Source of the DNA: Fomes fomentarius
Lineage: Eukaryota > Basidiomycota > Agaricomycetes > Polyporales > Polyporaceae
Length of the DNA: 64,000 nt
Direction of reading: 5' to 3'
Assembly (NCBI GenBank): GCA_022606135.1
Contig: JABYQN010000001.1
Span: 2,604,001 to 2,668,000, forward strand
Position 1 is the first letter of the stretch. Every line of letters begins with the position of its first letter. The position numbers were made by a program, and so were the translations under genes. The notes below the pieces were generated by a model, which had not been told where the DNA came from, did no database searches, and saw nothing but the letters and a program-made list of their open reading frames with translations. This document shows, piece after piece, positions 46,490 through 60,896 of the stretch.

Positions 46490-47586
46490 TCACCTCCAGT
46501 CCCCGATCCCGTACGCGCTCGACCAGCGTTCCACCATCCACATCCACATCTCATAGTTCATGATTGAAGATGTCTTCGTCGTTCGTGCGCCGTGGCCCAT
46601 CTTCCTCTCTCCCCCGTCCATCCACGTCGCGACCGGCAGCTGGCCGGCGGTCACCGTACAGCCCCCTTCCGGATCCTCCGGGAACTCCGTTGTCGACTCG
46701 CTCGCCCGCGAGTACGCATCCTCGTCCACCGCGCTCGACCGCCTCTTCTTGGACTTCTTCCTGCGCCCCGACCCGCTCTCCCCCTGCGCTGCATACGCGT
46801 CCTCCGTGCGCGCCCACCTGTCCTTCTTCTCTTTCTTCTTCTTCGACGACTTCTTGCGCTCCGGCACCGCGTCCTCAAAGTTCGCGGGGTAGTGCCAGCG
46901 CCCGGAGCCCGAGGTGACGACGCTCGACGAATCGCCGTTCTGCCTCTGGCCGTAGTATTCCTCTTCGGTGGGGTTCCAGTACTCGCCATTGGCGCCGCGT
47001 TGTCGAGGGTTCTCCTCGGACAAATCGGTGCTCGAGCTGCCTTCTTGGCCCTCTTCGTACGGTCGCCCTTCGAGCGTGGAGCGAGGGAGACGGTCGTTGT
47101 AGCGGTTCGCCCACTGCGAGCGGCGCTCCTTGCGCTTGATCTCGGAGGTGTCGACGAGACCGTACTTCTGTACCCACTTTGGAGTGCGACGGTGCGTCTT
47201 GTTGTTTCGGATGTTCTACGAGGATCGGTATGAGCACGACTGCAGGAGATACTCACGAGAGGGTGTGCACCTGTATGTAGAAGTTATGTGCATGTCCTGC
47301 ATAGGTTGTGAGCGCGTCGTTGCGGAAAACATAGGTAATGATGGCGCACCAGGGATGTATCCACAAATCGTGAGGACTAAGTTGAGCCAGAAATCGCCCC
47401 CAATCCCAAACCGCGCTGCGACAGCTGCATAAGCCCTTCAGTAATTTAAATCATGGCGGCATGGCGTAGGGAAGAGGATGTACCTAGTGGAGGGAAGAGG
47501 GTTCCGAAGATGAACAGAAGAACAGCATAACCGTGATGCTTGCGCGGAGTGAGGTCCACATTGAACGAGCGTACGCGGTCAGTCAT
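46490..47586 (-). CDS. PMP3/UPF0057 membrane proteolipid with long charged C-terminal tail
   Basis: Small two-helix plasma-membrane proteolipid of the Pmp3 family, linked in yeast to membrane potential and salt tolerance. The start at 47586 gives MTDRVRSFNVDLTPRKHHGY. Helix 1 is AVLLFIFGTLFPPLAVAARF with the family GTLFPPLAV motif. Helix 2 is GIGGDFWLNLVLTICGYIPG, followed by HAHNFYIQNIRNNKTHRRTP. Beyond this the protein continues about 200 residues: RWANRYNDRLP-like, GEYWNPTEEEYYGQRQNGD, RWHYPANFEDAVPERKKSSK and lysine-rich repeats. This tail is not in yeast Pmp3. The frame used to 46490 ends MWMWMVERWSSAYGIGDWR. A one-base shift at the C-run 46662-46666 would instead give GLYGDRRPAAG and end NDEDIFNHEL near 46551, which looks more protein-like. 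The C terminus is therefore uncertain. Confidence 0.8.
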
Positions 47587-50975
<3,389 letters not shown>

Positions 50976-51313
50976 GCCGTGGCGTGGACAGTCACTGTAC
51001 ATCATCTACCTTAATCTAGTGGGTAATCGAGCCCGAGATGTGTTGCTGATGAGAGAATTGAGGCTGACTTGGTTTGGTAGATGTGCGCGAGAGCCGGAAC
51101 TTGACCGGGAAAGCAGAGGACGAGCGTATGCTCTGGGGGGGCCGGAACTTGAGACATGTGAAGTGGAGGCACTTGCCCGAATAGGCAGGCCTCTGGGATG
51201 TTGCGGAGAGAGGGGCCCCCGCGTTTCCCGTCCTTCCCCGGGCGATATAAACTCTCTCGCAAACCACCGCCATCTCCCATCGCATCGCCCGCACATTCTG
51301 CACACACAACGCT
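50976..51313 (+). promoter_or_regulatory. Fructose-bisphosphatase promoter with TATA element
   Basis: TATAAA at 51246-51251 stands 62 bases before the ATG at 51314. A G-rich run near 51136-51142 (CTGGGGGGGCC) resembles a Mig1/CreA-type GC box, which would fit glucose repression of this gene. That reading is inferred. Confidence 0.5.
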
Positions 51314-52798
51314 ATGTCTGGAGAGGAGCTGCCCAACACCGACCTCATCACGCTCACCCGGTACGTCCTTCGGATCTTCCATCGTCATTCAAGGAATGTG
51401 CCTGTGCTCATCGTCCGCGCACACGCGACCCCGGCAGCCATGTCCTTTCTGACCAGTTCAGCCTCGGGGCCGCCGCCACTGGTGATCTCACCCTGCTTTT
51501 GACTGCCATCCAGACGACGTCCAAGTTCATCGCGACCAATGTCCGGAAAGCGCGTCTGATTAACCTGTGAGTAATCCTCGTGATTTCCAGCGCGCGCGGC
51601 GGTGACCTCATCGTCTCTCTTTTCTCGTGCTCGTCTGCCTTGCGGCTCCTCCGCGATGTCTGAATTCGCTCGACGATGGTTCACGCGCGTTGCACCCGTG
51701 GGATAGAGTCGGGTTGGCGGGTGAGACGAACGTGCAGGGTGAGGAGCAGAAGAAGCTCGACGTCCTCTCAAATGACATCATGATCAACTCGCTACGCGCG
51801 TCCGGCAAGTGCGCCGTGCTCGTGTCGGAGGAACTCGAAGAAGCGGTCGTCATCGAGGACCGGTACAAGGGCAAGTACTGCGTCGTCTTCGACCCGCTCG
51901 ACGGTAGCAGCAACATCGACGCCGGTGTGAACATTGGTACCATTTTCGGGATATACCACACAGTGAGTGTGCTTCTTCCACTATACTTGTGAAGTCAGGG
52001 GGATCTGCGGTTGAATGCGGATGATGTAAGGGAAATGGAGGTTGTGGGAGCTGTGCTGATATCCATGCGACAGGCTCCAGGATCGAAGGGGACGATTGAG
52101 GACGTGCTGAGACCAGGGAGGGAGATGGTCGCAGCTGGGTATACCATGTGGGTGCTGAAGTGTTCAGTTGGTTCCTCTTGTTTACTCACATGTGCTACAG
52201 GTATGGTTCGTCAGCGAACTTGGTTCTGAGCACGGGACACGGTGTCAACGGCTACACACTCGATGCTTCGCTCGGCGAGTTTATCCTCACTCATCCAGAT
52301 GTATGTGTTCTCTTTTGTGGAAGAACGCGATTCTGACAACTTACGGCGATGTAGATCAAGATTCCGCCACGAGGGAAGATCTACTCTTTCAACGAGGGCA
52401 ACTCGGTGTACTTCCACCCGCCAGTCATCGACTATCTCAACAGCATCAAGTACCCCAAGAACGGCAAGTCGCCATACTCTGCTCGGTATATCGGCTCTAT
52501 GGTTGCGGACGTGCATCGTACACTGCTGTACGGCGGTATCTTCGGATACCCAGATGACAAGAAGAGCAAGCGGGGGAAGCTGCGGCTGCTCTATGAGGCG
52601 TTCCCGATGGCCTTCCTCACGGAGCAGGCTGGAGGCGTCGCGACGACGGGCACGAAGCGCATCCTGGATATCGTTCCGACGAGCATTCACGAACGCTGCC
52701 CTGTCTTCCTTGGAAGTCGGGAGGATGTGCAGGATTTGACGAAGTTCTACCAGCAGGTGGGGGAGCAGACAAACGGAGACGCCAAGACAGCCGCATAG
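51314..52798 (+). CDS. FBP1: Fructose-1,6-bisphosphatase
   Basis: Key gluconeogenic enzyme: fructose-1,6-bisphosphate to fructose-6-phosphate. The start at 51314 gives [20 protein letters not shown], then [30 protein letters not shown] and [40 protein letters not shown] (with EEL metal ligand) and the FBPase signature [20 protein letters not shown] (metal-binding Asp residues) follow. [99 protein letters not shown] and [17 protein letters not shown] complete the set. The order and length (about 350 residues) are normal. Five short introns, the first after only 47 coding bases. Confidence 0.96.
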
Positions 52799-53126
52799 AG
52801 GATTGGCACATTTTCGAGGACGCTGTGTCAATGACGAAGTATCTTCCTCTGTATTATATGCGTGGAATCTATCATTCTGTGCGGAAGTTCGATACCATCT
52901 ATCCTGAATGTGATTGCGCAGGGTATTTGGGCAACGATGCAGCGGTGTACAGTACCAAGACGGGATTGTTCGATGAGATGCAGAATGCGCGTAGTAGGAA
53001 ACCGAAAGCATGGAAGAGTAGTATGAGCGTGCCATGAACCTTGTGCTGTAAGCTTAGAGAACGAACGATGCAATGCGATGCGAGTGCGTGGCACGAACGA
53101 GAATCTGAACCCGATCCCTTGGAACC
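52799..53126. other. Convergent 3' intergenic region
   Basis: 328 bases between the stops of FBP1 (+) and the Nur1-like gene (-). No gene was seen. Confidence 0.4.
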
Positions 53127-54862
53127 TCACTCCCACATGTTGACCATCTCCGATTCGTGCGTCATGACCGCGGCGTCCTTGCGCACCGGGTTCACGCGCG
53201 GGTTGACGAACTTAGAAGACAAGAGATCGCGATCAGTCACGCTGCACGTGGAAGGAAGGGATCATGCATGCCGCAGCACACGTTACCTTTTCGTCATATT
53301 CATGGAAGACCTCTGCTGCGATGATGGAGCGGTCCTTCAGCAGCGCCTCGTACGAGCGACAGAGTGCACGGGTCTGCAATAGCACAAGCACAGGAGGGAT
53401 CGGTTGGGCTGAGAGTGAATTGCATGTAGCATGTGAGAGCGACACGTACCTGCACGCCGAGGATGAACATGACGAAGAACGCGAGCATCCAGTTTGCGCT
53501 CGTCGTTGCCGTCCACAAGAGCGCGTGCACGGGCGAGTAGAGCGCGAACAAGGACATCTCGAGCTCGCCCGGGGTCCATACCTCGAGCTGCTGCACACGC
53601 TCGTCCTCCTCCCATGGCTGCGGCGCACGGATCTTGGGAGGGCTGAGGTTCAGCAGGAAGCGGAAGCTCAGCACGGTGCCGCGCCAGAGGGTGGACAGCA
53701 GCGAGCCGAGGAGCCCTGTGAGAAGTGCAAGGATGGAGCGGCGGGGGACGAGTTCGTCTGAGGATGCGCGATGCGGCGTGCGTGGACGTTTGACGAAGGA
53801 GGCGTGTGGGGAGGAGACGGGGTCGGAGGCGAGGTTGAGATAGTACGTCTTGGTGCGAGTGAAGAGGTAGAGCGTGTTGAGGACAGAGGCGGAGATGAGG
53901 ACGAATGTCATGGGCACGCTCTGTGTGTTTCGAGGTACACAGTAAATGAGGCAGAGTTACATGAAGACGGAGTGATGCGCTGACGTACCCAGTCAAACCA
54001 TGCTTCGCCCTGGTCTTCTCGATACATGTCCTCCCATCCGAGGTCGGAGTCAGGCACTCGGCGGATTTGCGAGATGCGTACGCATAGGTGCAGGAAGTGT
54101 AATGTACCACCAATGACTCGTGCTGAATTTTGCGGCGAGGGGAGCGGTACATTGTGCGGAAATTGTGATATCTCAAAGGATATTTGAGAGGGAATGTCGG
54201 TAATCCTAGGTCGATGGTTAGTTGAAGTCTTACGGAGATGCTCCCCAGCAACCTGGGCAGCAAAGCCAATGCCTCATGGCACAGAGGTACATTCTCGAGT
54301 AATCATCAATGGCTGAGTATAGCAGCCGAGCATGTTGGAACACTACGTTTGCTTTGGTGGCGGTTCGTCGTGGCGGAGCATACTTCACAGCGACACAGAT
54401 AGGTGGTAATACGCGAATACTCAGGCCGACACATAGTTTTGTCAAGCCAGGCGCCGATGTCCGTGGTTTTACACGAGCTTGCCCAGATTGCTAGGTTCGC
54501 ACTTAAGTCTTGAGTAATGTCGTGACGACTTACCGTTCGTATAGAGACTTCTTGCGCACCACACGCTTGCTGGGAGTCTTTCCCGGTGTTCCCATATCAC
54601 TCGACCTGTTCTTCCGTTTCACGTTTGGCGTAGCATATGGCGGAGGACGTCTCGATCTTGCCGCCTCCCAATCGAATGGCTGCGATGCCGAGAGAGAAGG
54701 AGAGGTAACAGGAGAGATTGGGTACACCAGCCGCGTCTTGGGCGTGCTTGGGCGAACAGGCGTGGAGGGCGACGCCGCTGTGGATGCGCTGAACGCCCCA
54801 CCTACTCTGGGGGATGCAGACGCGGCCGCGTTAGTTTGTGCGAGGCGGCGAAGTGAGGACAT
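53127..54862 (-). CDS. Nuclear rim protein Nur1-like (DUF2418)
   Basis: Membrane protein resembling fungal nuclear rim protein 1, which tethers rDNA and chromatin at the inner nuclear membrane. The start at 54862 gives MSSLRRLAQTNAAASASPRV and a Ser/Pro-rich basic N terminus ending VRRKKSLYER-like. After an intron of about 320 bases come ITDIPSQISFEISQFPHNVP and LHFLHLCVRISQIRRVPDSD. Hydrophobic segments follow: VPMTFVLISASVLNTLYLFT, SILALLTGLLGSLLSTLW and ALYSPVHALLWTATTSANWM. The last leads to AFFVMFILGVQ. The C terminus, YEALLKDRSIIAAEVFHEYD then EKFVNPRVNPVRKDAAVMTH, is the most family-like part: Nur1 proteins keep an EV..EY..KFV.PR.N motif. The stop is at 53127. Naming rests on this C-terminal motif and topology. 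Confidence 0.65.
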
Positions 54863-55433
54863 GGTACTAGGCAGGCAGAGACTGTCGGGGACAAGGACGA
54901 CGGAGGACGGAGACAAAAACGCGCCGGTGGCACGGAACGCGCGTGCGTGATGGGCGAGAACGCGCTGTGACGTGACGTGTCCACCACATCAGCCACCCTC
55001 GTTTCGTCTCCGCGTCGGAGTGATCCAGCCGAGCGCGTTCATTGGTCCAAGCAGGCGGAGCATGTGTTCTCCTCATGAAAACGAAAATTCCATTGGGGAT
55101 AATAAAGGAATGGTGTGACAATTTACCAGCAGGTGGGAAAATAGAGACACGTGTCGGGGTGATGTTGTGACATGTTTGCCTTTGGGTTGCCCAATAAGGG
55201 AAAACGAACCAAGGTTGAAATAGTCAACTCGCTGGGGTCTCGCTCTTTGCTCTCCGCCTCTTCCTTCCTCTGCCTTTTGTTCTCCCTCTTAAAGCTCTAA
55301 CGACCATCCCTCCTCCTCCAACCCACCGACTAACGCGCTACCCCGCTACCCCCGCCCCGTTTCCACCATAGCGTCCACATTCAGAGCCCGTACCTCCACA
55401 TCCTTGTCGCCCTCGAACTCCGTCAGCGTCAGG
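54863..55433. promoter_or_regulatory. Divergent promoter with bZIP/E-box-like palindromes
   Basis: This 571-base interval separates two divergent start codons. TGACGTGACGTG (two overlapping TGACGTG units) is at 54968-54979. The perfect palindrome GACACGTGTC is at 55146-55155. A strongly pyrimidine-rich run from about 55240 to 55400 leads to the plus-strand start. Factor binding is inferred. Confidence 0.5.
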
Positions 55434-56928
55434 ATGGCCCAGCCCTCTTCGTCTCATCGCGAACGGGAAAGGAGCGAACGTTCTTCCTCCCGGCATCATC
55501 ATCACCGCACAATATCGAGCACTACTCTTCTTCTCGTGCTCTCTCTCGTCCTCGCTGTTCTCGCTGTCATGCTATCACTCCCCTCACACCAGACTACCAA
55601 CCCTGCTGCTGCTGCTGCTTCTGCGAGCGGGGAGGCAGCCAAGAACGAGGGCTTCTGGGGTATCATCACTCCGAAGCGTACACAGGCTCTTCTTGCTCGT
55701 GAGAGCAACATTGCTGTCCGTGAGGCCGAGGTTGCACGTCGTGAAGCTGAGCTTCTCGCTGGCGCCCCTGGGGGCGTCGTTGCGCCTCCTCCCGTTTGCG
55801 CGCCTTGCCCTACCATCGTCGACAGGTACACCGAGCCTCCTCCCATACAGACCGTCATCAAGGAGGTCGTCAAAGAGGAGTCGCTCACTCCTCCCGGCTG
55901 GTGGGATCAGGCCCGAATCCGCGCTGAAGATATCCTCGACCGCGAGCTCAAAATCGCCGAGCGCGAACGCGAGATCAGCCGTCGCGAAGAGGCGATCAAC
56001 CACCGTGAGCATGACGTGTCGAGGCGCGAGAACTGGGTCATGGAACAGCTCATGTAAGTGCTTGCGCGACAGTGTTTTGCCATATCACTCACGTCACTCT
56101 ACAGGGTCCTCAATGAGGCTGAAGCTGAGACAGTTGAAGAAGAATATATCTACAATGAGCCGCCACCACCTCCTAACCCCCGTTCACCGGTACGGAAACC
56201 CAAGGTACCCCCGCCTCCACCCCAGCAGCGCCGCTCCGAGCTCTGAGACGAAGGGGGAACTCCTTTGCCGACGTTTCATCTTTCATTGCTTCCGTGTACA
56301 GTTCGTATCACTCGCTGCGCCCCTCCCCTCCTTCGTCCCGGGCTTGGGGGACCACGGTGTTTGTCGTCTTGTTCCCCCGCGTCCCAATGTACGCGCTGAT
56401 AGCCAGTTTGCACTCTATGGCTCGATCGATCGGTGCGCTCGATGCGTGTTCGATTCGCGCCCACGTGATGTACCTACACGCGTCGTCACTGTGTGTGTCA
56501 CGGATTGACTTAAGTGACTAGTTGATGCTTGAGTGCAGACTGATTATCCGTTTACATCGCTTTTGTGTTGTTGAGCAGCTCACTGACCTATCTTTCGCTC
56601 CTCACAGTTTCCACCCCTTAACCCCCCTGCAATAGTCTTGACGGAGACCGCTATCGAGATTGCGACCGAGACCAGGACAGTCACACACACGCAGCACCAC
56701 ACGGTTCAGACGCCGGCTCCTATCCAGCAGCCGTCCAATACTCGTCGTGTGGCCTCGCCCACACCGAACATCATGACTTCGTCTTCTACCACCCAGATTC
56801 CGCGGACCACCTCCGTGGAGGTTGTCGTAGAGGAGGAAGTTCTTGAGCCGGAAGAGGTCGAGACGACGGTGACTGTTATGCGCAACCCCCGCAGGCGTCA
56901 CCCGAAGCCGTGGTTCGGCGGCTGGTGA
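55434..56928 (+). CDS. Unknown single-pass membrane protein with heptad-rich helix
   Basis: No family recognised. ATG 55434 gives MAQPSSSHRERERSERSSSR and a His run. A membrane segment (STTLLLVLSLVLAVLAVMLS, about residues 28-48) and a poly-Ala stretch coded by repeated GCT come next. A repeated helical pattern then appears twice: ESNIAVREAEVARREAELLA and, later, ELKIAEREREISRREEAINH, continuing HREHDVSRREN. Both are coiled-coil-like with an ARRE/SRRE register. A short intron follows at about 56055-56104. The next exon (VLNEAEAETVEEEYIYNEPP) can end at a TGA at 56246. Alternatively it splices at AAG/GTACCC (56204/56205) to an acceptor at 56607. That gives FPPLNPPAIVLTETAIEIAT and ends HPKPWFGGW at 56928. 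I give the longer form; both may exist. It might tether something to a membrane, which is inference. Confidence 0.6.
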
Positions 56929-57949
56929 AGTGTCCGACGCTGGATTATTGACGAGTGTGTGACGAACGATCACGTCCCGAATGTCTTGACTGTACGAGGT
57001 CCTCTCTCTTTTATTGCTTTCATTTCTATTTCCCTTCCTTGACGGCTGGCACTTTTATTCGTTACGATCGGTACTGTATTTTTGCTCCCCAACCACCCAA
57101 GCCCCCTTGCTATCTCATCGTCTCATCTCGGACCCGCTGCGACACCTCCTCCCCCAATGACCCCGTACGCACACATGCTGCGCTTCTCATCTAGCTAGTG
57201 CTTAGCTATCACTGGTACTCACCTGCTTACGATTTACTACTTGGATACAGGTCCAACTAGCACGGCATGTTTACGGTCTTTCTATTCCCTTGTGTACTGG
57301 TGACGACGGTGACGAGTGCTGGGATACATGTAGAATATTAGGACTAGGATAGCTACTGTCGCGATATTTGCAGAAATCTTAGACTCAGACTCGTAACTTG
57401 TTCTATCAGTGTGAGTGTGACCAAGGGAAGATCTTTATGTACGGTAAGGATCGCTCTGTTTGCTGCAGGTGGAGTGATTTACTTGAGTCGCGATGAGCTG
57501 TCGCTTGTAGACATGGTGAAGGGAGTACTTGGAAGATCAGAGTTGCCGCTGGAGATCGAGATCTGGTGTGGCTTCTGACACTACTGTGTGGCTCTTGGTT
57601 GGGCTCTCGTGTTTTCCCTCAACCACGTGTGCTCGCTCTGATACCGTCTGGTCTCTGTATTCCTGTCCCTCTACTTATCGGGACGGGCGCGCGCGTTTCT
57701 CGTCATCCGCCGGGGTGAGTGCCATCAGTTGACAATTGGTAGATGCTGAACCATGACTGCTGTCTTCCTCCGTAGCATATCTCCTTGACCGCGCCGCGAC
57801 CCCCGTCTTCCCTGCTGCAGCACTTCTTCCACACTTGTCCGCCCGTCCTAGACCCCGCTTCCTCAGCACGACCCTAGCAGTCCACTTACCTACTTATGCC
57901 TAACGTCCGTTGCAGGGTGAGTGATTCCGTCCCCCTTCCCCCGCAAGAA
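56929..57949. other. 1 kb intergenic and 5' leader region
   Basis: Between the membrane/coiled-coil gene and the CCCH gene, both plus strand. No coding family was recognised. An upstream in-frame ATG at 57896 could extend the CCCH protein by 18 residues (MPNVRCRVSDSVPL...). A TTGCAGG acceptor-like site at 57910-57916 suggests a 5' UTR intron instead. Confidence 0.4.
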
Positions 57950-60606
57950 ATGTCTCCCAAACGCCATGACCGTTGCCAGTACTACGATCCGGAGACGGGT
58001 GCCCCTCAAAGCGGCGGCTGTCGCAGGGGCGATGCCTGCGACTTCGTCCATCCGAGCCATCCCCAATGGTCCTACGCTCGATTCCCAAAGGTAGGCTCCC
58101 GCCCGGACTTCGACCGCGGTCGTCAGAAGGAGAGCGTCCGCGACCGCGAACACGAACGCGAGAGACCGCCGTCTAATGCCGGATGGGCAGGGCGCAGCAT
58201 CAGCAGGGATGAAGGCAGCAGGAGAGCAGGGCCGTCGAGGTCGGGCGCGATCAGCCCTCCCACCAAGCCCCGTCGGCAGCGCGAAGCCGCAAGCAAATCT
58301 GGCTGGGGCTCAGCACCGATCACTGGGTCCGATTGGCCTACCGCGGACGATGGCACCGGCGCAAACACCAACGCGAACAAGGATGGGAGTGGTTTTCCGA
58401 CGAATTCATGGGTGGGTACATCGACGGGTGGTGGGTGGAGTACGCCGCCAGATGCTGGGTGGGGTGGGCCGACGGATACTGGATGGGGTGCACCTACAGG
58501 TGAAGGATGGGGTGAGCCTACAGGTGGAGGATGGGGTGAGCCCTCAGCTACCTCTGCTGGTCAAAGTTCTTCTGCACCTGCTACATCCGCTGCCCCTCTC
58601 GCCGCGTCGTCTGCGCAAATGTCGCCCGACCGTGAGCGCGCTTCTAATTACATCTGGGGCGATCCAAAGGGCAAAGGCAAGGAAAGCGAGGCCACGCGCA
58701 CGCCGCATGTTGGTCTTAACACTCCCCAATACAGTAACGCCACTCCGCGCACCCCTCGATCTCCGAATCGGAGCCCAACCCGCAATCCTCGGAGGAAGGC
58801 TTCTGCATCGGCGTTTGATGTGGCCACAGCGGCTGCAGCAGCATCCCCAACAGACTACGTCGCGATGGCGAACGAGGTGCGCAGAGAGGACGAGGGCGTG
58901 GGCATGCGGCTAAGTAGGACGGGAGTCTTTGTCCCAGTCGTGGCCGCTGTTGCGACAAACGCGCCAAACGCGCCCTCATCGAGGAGAAATCCGTTTGCGT
59001 TCCCCGCGTACACCCCAGCGGAGAGAATGGAGGTTTCGCGAACCAGAGAAGAGGAGGGTGTTGTGGTCGACGTTGACATGGATGAAGCGGAAGGCGACGC
59101 GCCAGAATTGTCAGCATCGGAGAAAGATATTCCCTTAGATCTACTACACAAGTGGAAGGACTACCTGCAGTGGGTTCATTCATACGAGCCTCCCTGCATG
59201 AGACGCTGACCGCCTTTTCTTTGTAGTACTTTGTCAAGAGCTATCTCGTACAGTCTCGAGTGCAGAGCTCTCGAGGACGCACGGCAAAGGCAGAAGAACC
59301 TCCATGCCGCGTATTCGAGCGCGTCCCTCGTCGCGGTCCACGACAAACTCCAGCACATTGAGGCGGACACCGAGACGAAGCTCGCCACCGCTAAAAGACG
59401 CCGGGACGGACACATCAAGCGCCTTGCGCGCTTTCCGCTCGAGGGACTCCCTGCGCCGTCCGGCGACGACCCGCGGTTGGCGAATGTGCAGGAGATCGAC
59501 CAGTACGTGGAGCAGACCAAGGTGTGGATGGATGAGCTGCGGACGAAGATTGACCAGATCCGCGAGAACGTCCGCACGGCGCAGGAGGCGCGGCAGCGCG
59601 TCGAGGACGAGAACAGGCGCATAGAGGCGGAGCGCAAGCGGGCGGAGGAGGAGGCCGAGGCCCTCGCGGCGAAGCAGGCCCTTGCGGCCAAGTGGACGCC
59701 CATCAGCTCGCTGTGCAAAAGGATGGAGGATATGGACTTGAAGATGGGCGATCTGGACGAGCGCATGACGGACCTCGAGCTGGAGATCGATAGGGTGCGC
59801 GAGGAGGCAGCTTCTGCGCAGGAGGCAGTCACGCAGCGGCTCGTCGAGCTAGGCTATCTCAAGCCTGACCGTGCTGCGTACGCCGCGCTCGCTCGCAGCT
59901 CAGTCGAGGAAGGGGAGGTGCAGTTCGAGCCGCCCGCGCCCCCAAAGTCGAACGAGGAGCTCACGGAGGAGTGTGAGTTGCTCGTTCAGAAGATGGACGA
60001 ATACAACGAGCTGGTGGTGCGCGGACTGGAGCAGGTGAACGAGTGGCGCCAGCGCAATATCACGAAGGAGCGCAGCTACCACGAGCTTGCAGCGGACAAT
60101 GCGAAACTGCAGATCACCATGGCCGAGGTGTGTATATCGCCATCTGTGTTGCGGCCACGGTACTCACGAAGGATCCCGTTTAGCTCTTGGAAACGCGCAA
60201 GCAACAGACGGACCTCGCCGAGCAGCAAGAGCAAGAGGTTGCCGAGATCCGTGCCCTGTTGGAGCGTTACGAGGCCGAGCGACCTCCGCCTCCGCCGGCA
60301 CCACCGACGTCCGACGAGATCGCCGCGCAACTCTTGTCCATCGTGCTCCCAAAGCTGCGCGGGGTCGTCCAAGAGAGCGTCGGGAAGCTCAAGTGGGGCG
60401 TGGACGAGTGCACGCGCAAGCAGCAGGAGGTCGTGTGCGAGAAGATCTATCACACGATACACCCCGCGCTGCGGATCGTGCAGACGGTCCAGCAGTTCAT
60501 GGATCGCCAGCCCGAGGTGCAGATGCCTCCGCCGCCGCCACCGCAGATGATGATGTTGACACCAATGCCCCCGCCACATACGCACGTGCAGAGCGTCCAG
60601 CATTGA
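57950..60606 (+). CDS. CCCH zinc-finger protein with GW repeats and long coiled coil
   Basis: Unknown protein with three clear parts. Near the N terminus (MSPKRHDRCQYYDPETG) is one CCCH finger, with cysteines in RCQYYD, GGCRRG and DACDFVHP and the histidine in FVH. A Ser/Gly/Pro-rich region follows with a regular GW repeat at about 58426-58545: GGGWSTPPDAGWGGPTDTGW, then GAPTGEGWGEPT and GGGWGEPS. After an intron at about 59169-59227 comes a long acidic/basic coiled coil (AISYSLECRALEDARQRQKN, KTKIDQIRENVRTAQEARQR-like, RIEAERKRAEEEAEALAAKQ). It runs to LLETRKQQTDLAEQQEQEVA, and an intron at about 60129-60182 lies within it. The C terminus is Pro/Met-rich (MPPPPPPQMMMLTPM). The finger suggests RNA binding. 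The GW array recalls Argonaute-binding GW proteins, but the match is by pattern only. Confidence 0.7.
58426..58545 (+). repeat. GW-coding tandem repeat
   Basis: Five or six imperfect units of about 24 bases built on GGATGGGGTGMGCCTACAGG code for [D/G]xGWG(x)PT. Neighbouring units are nearly identical at DNA level (two read GGTGAGCCTACAGGTG-like), which suggests recent expansion by slippage. Confidence 0.75.
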
Positions 60607-60896
60607 CGGACTACCGACGAGTCGAGGCTTGGCCCGTTGCTCCCCTCCCCGTTCAGACTGTGTACGATTCCATTGGCCGCTTTTTATGCATGTAAATATG
60701 TTTCCGTTCCCATGTTCGATTTGTATCCCTTGTTGTGCTACATTACACCTCACCTTAGACGGACTACTCCATGGATGTATTTCTCATCATGTAAGCCGAT
60801 GTGTATAGGATATGTATGAGTACCAGTGACAAAGGAGAAGGTGATAAGTTATTCATGAAGAGAATCGCAACATGCGCACTGCGAAGCCTGTGGAGA

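Noticed and set aside
46592..47233. Plus-strand open frames of about 200 codons over the PMP3-like gene
   Set aside because: They lie antisense to the lysine-rich tail and have no family motif, while the minus strand carries GTLFPPLAV and the second helix.
53337..54269. Arg/His-rich 310-codon minus frame overlapping the Nur1-like gene
   Set aside because: It is shifted relative to the frame with membrane segments and the EVFHEYDEKFV motif, and runs through introns.
55600..55625. GCT repeat as a microsatellite of interest
   Set aside because: It codes a short poly-Ala in the membrane protein and is too short and ordinary to list as a separate repeat.
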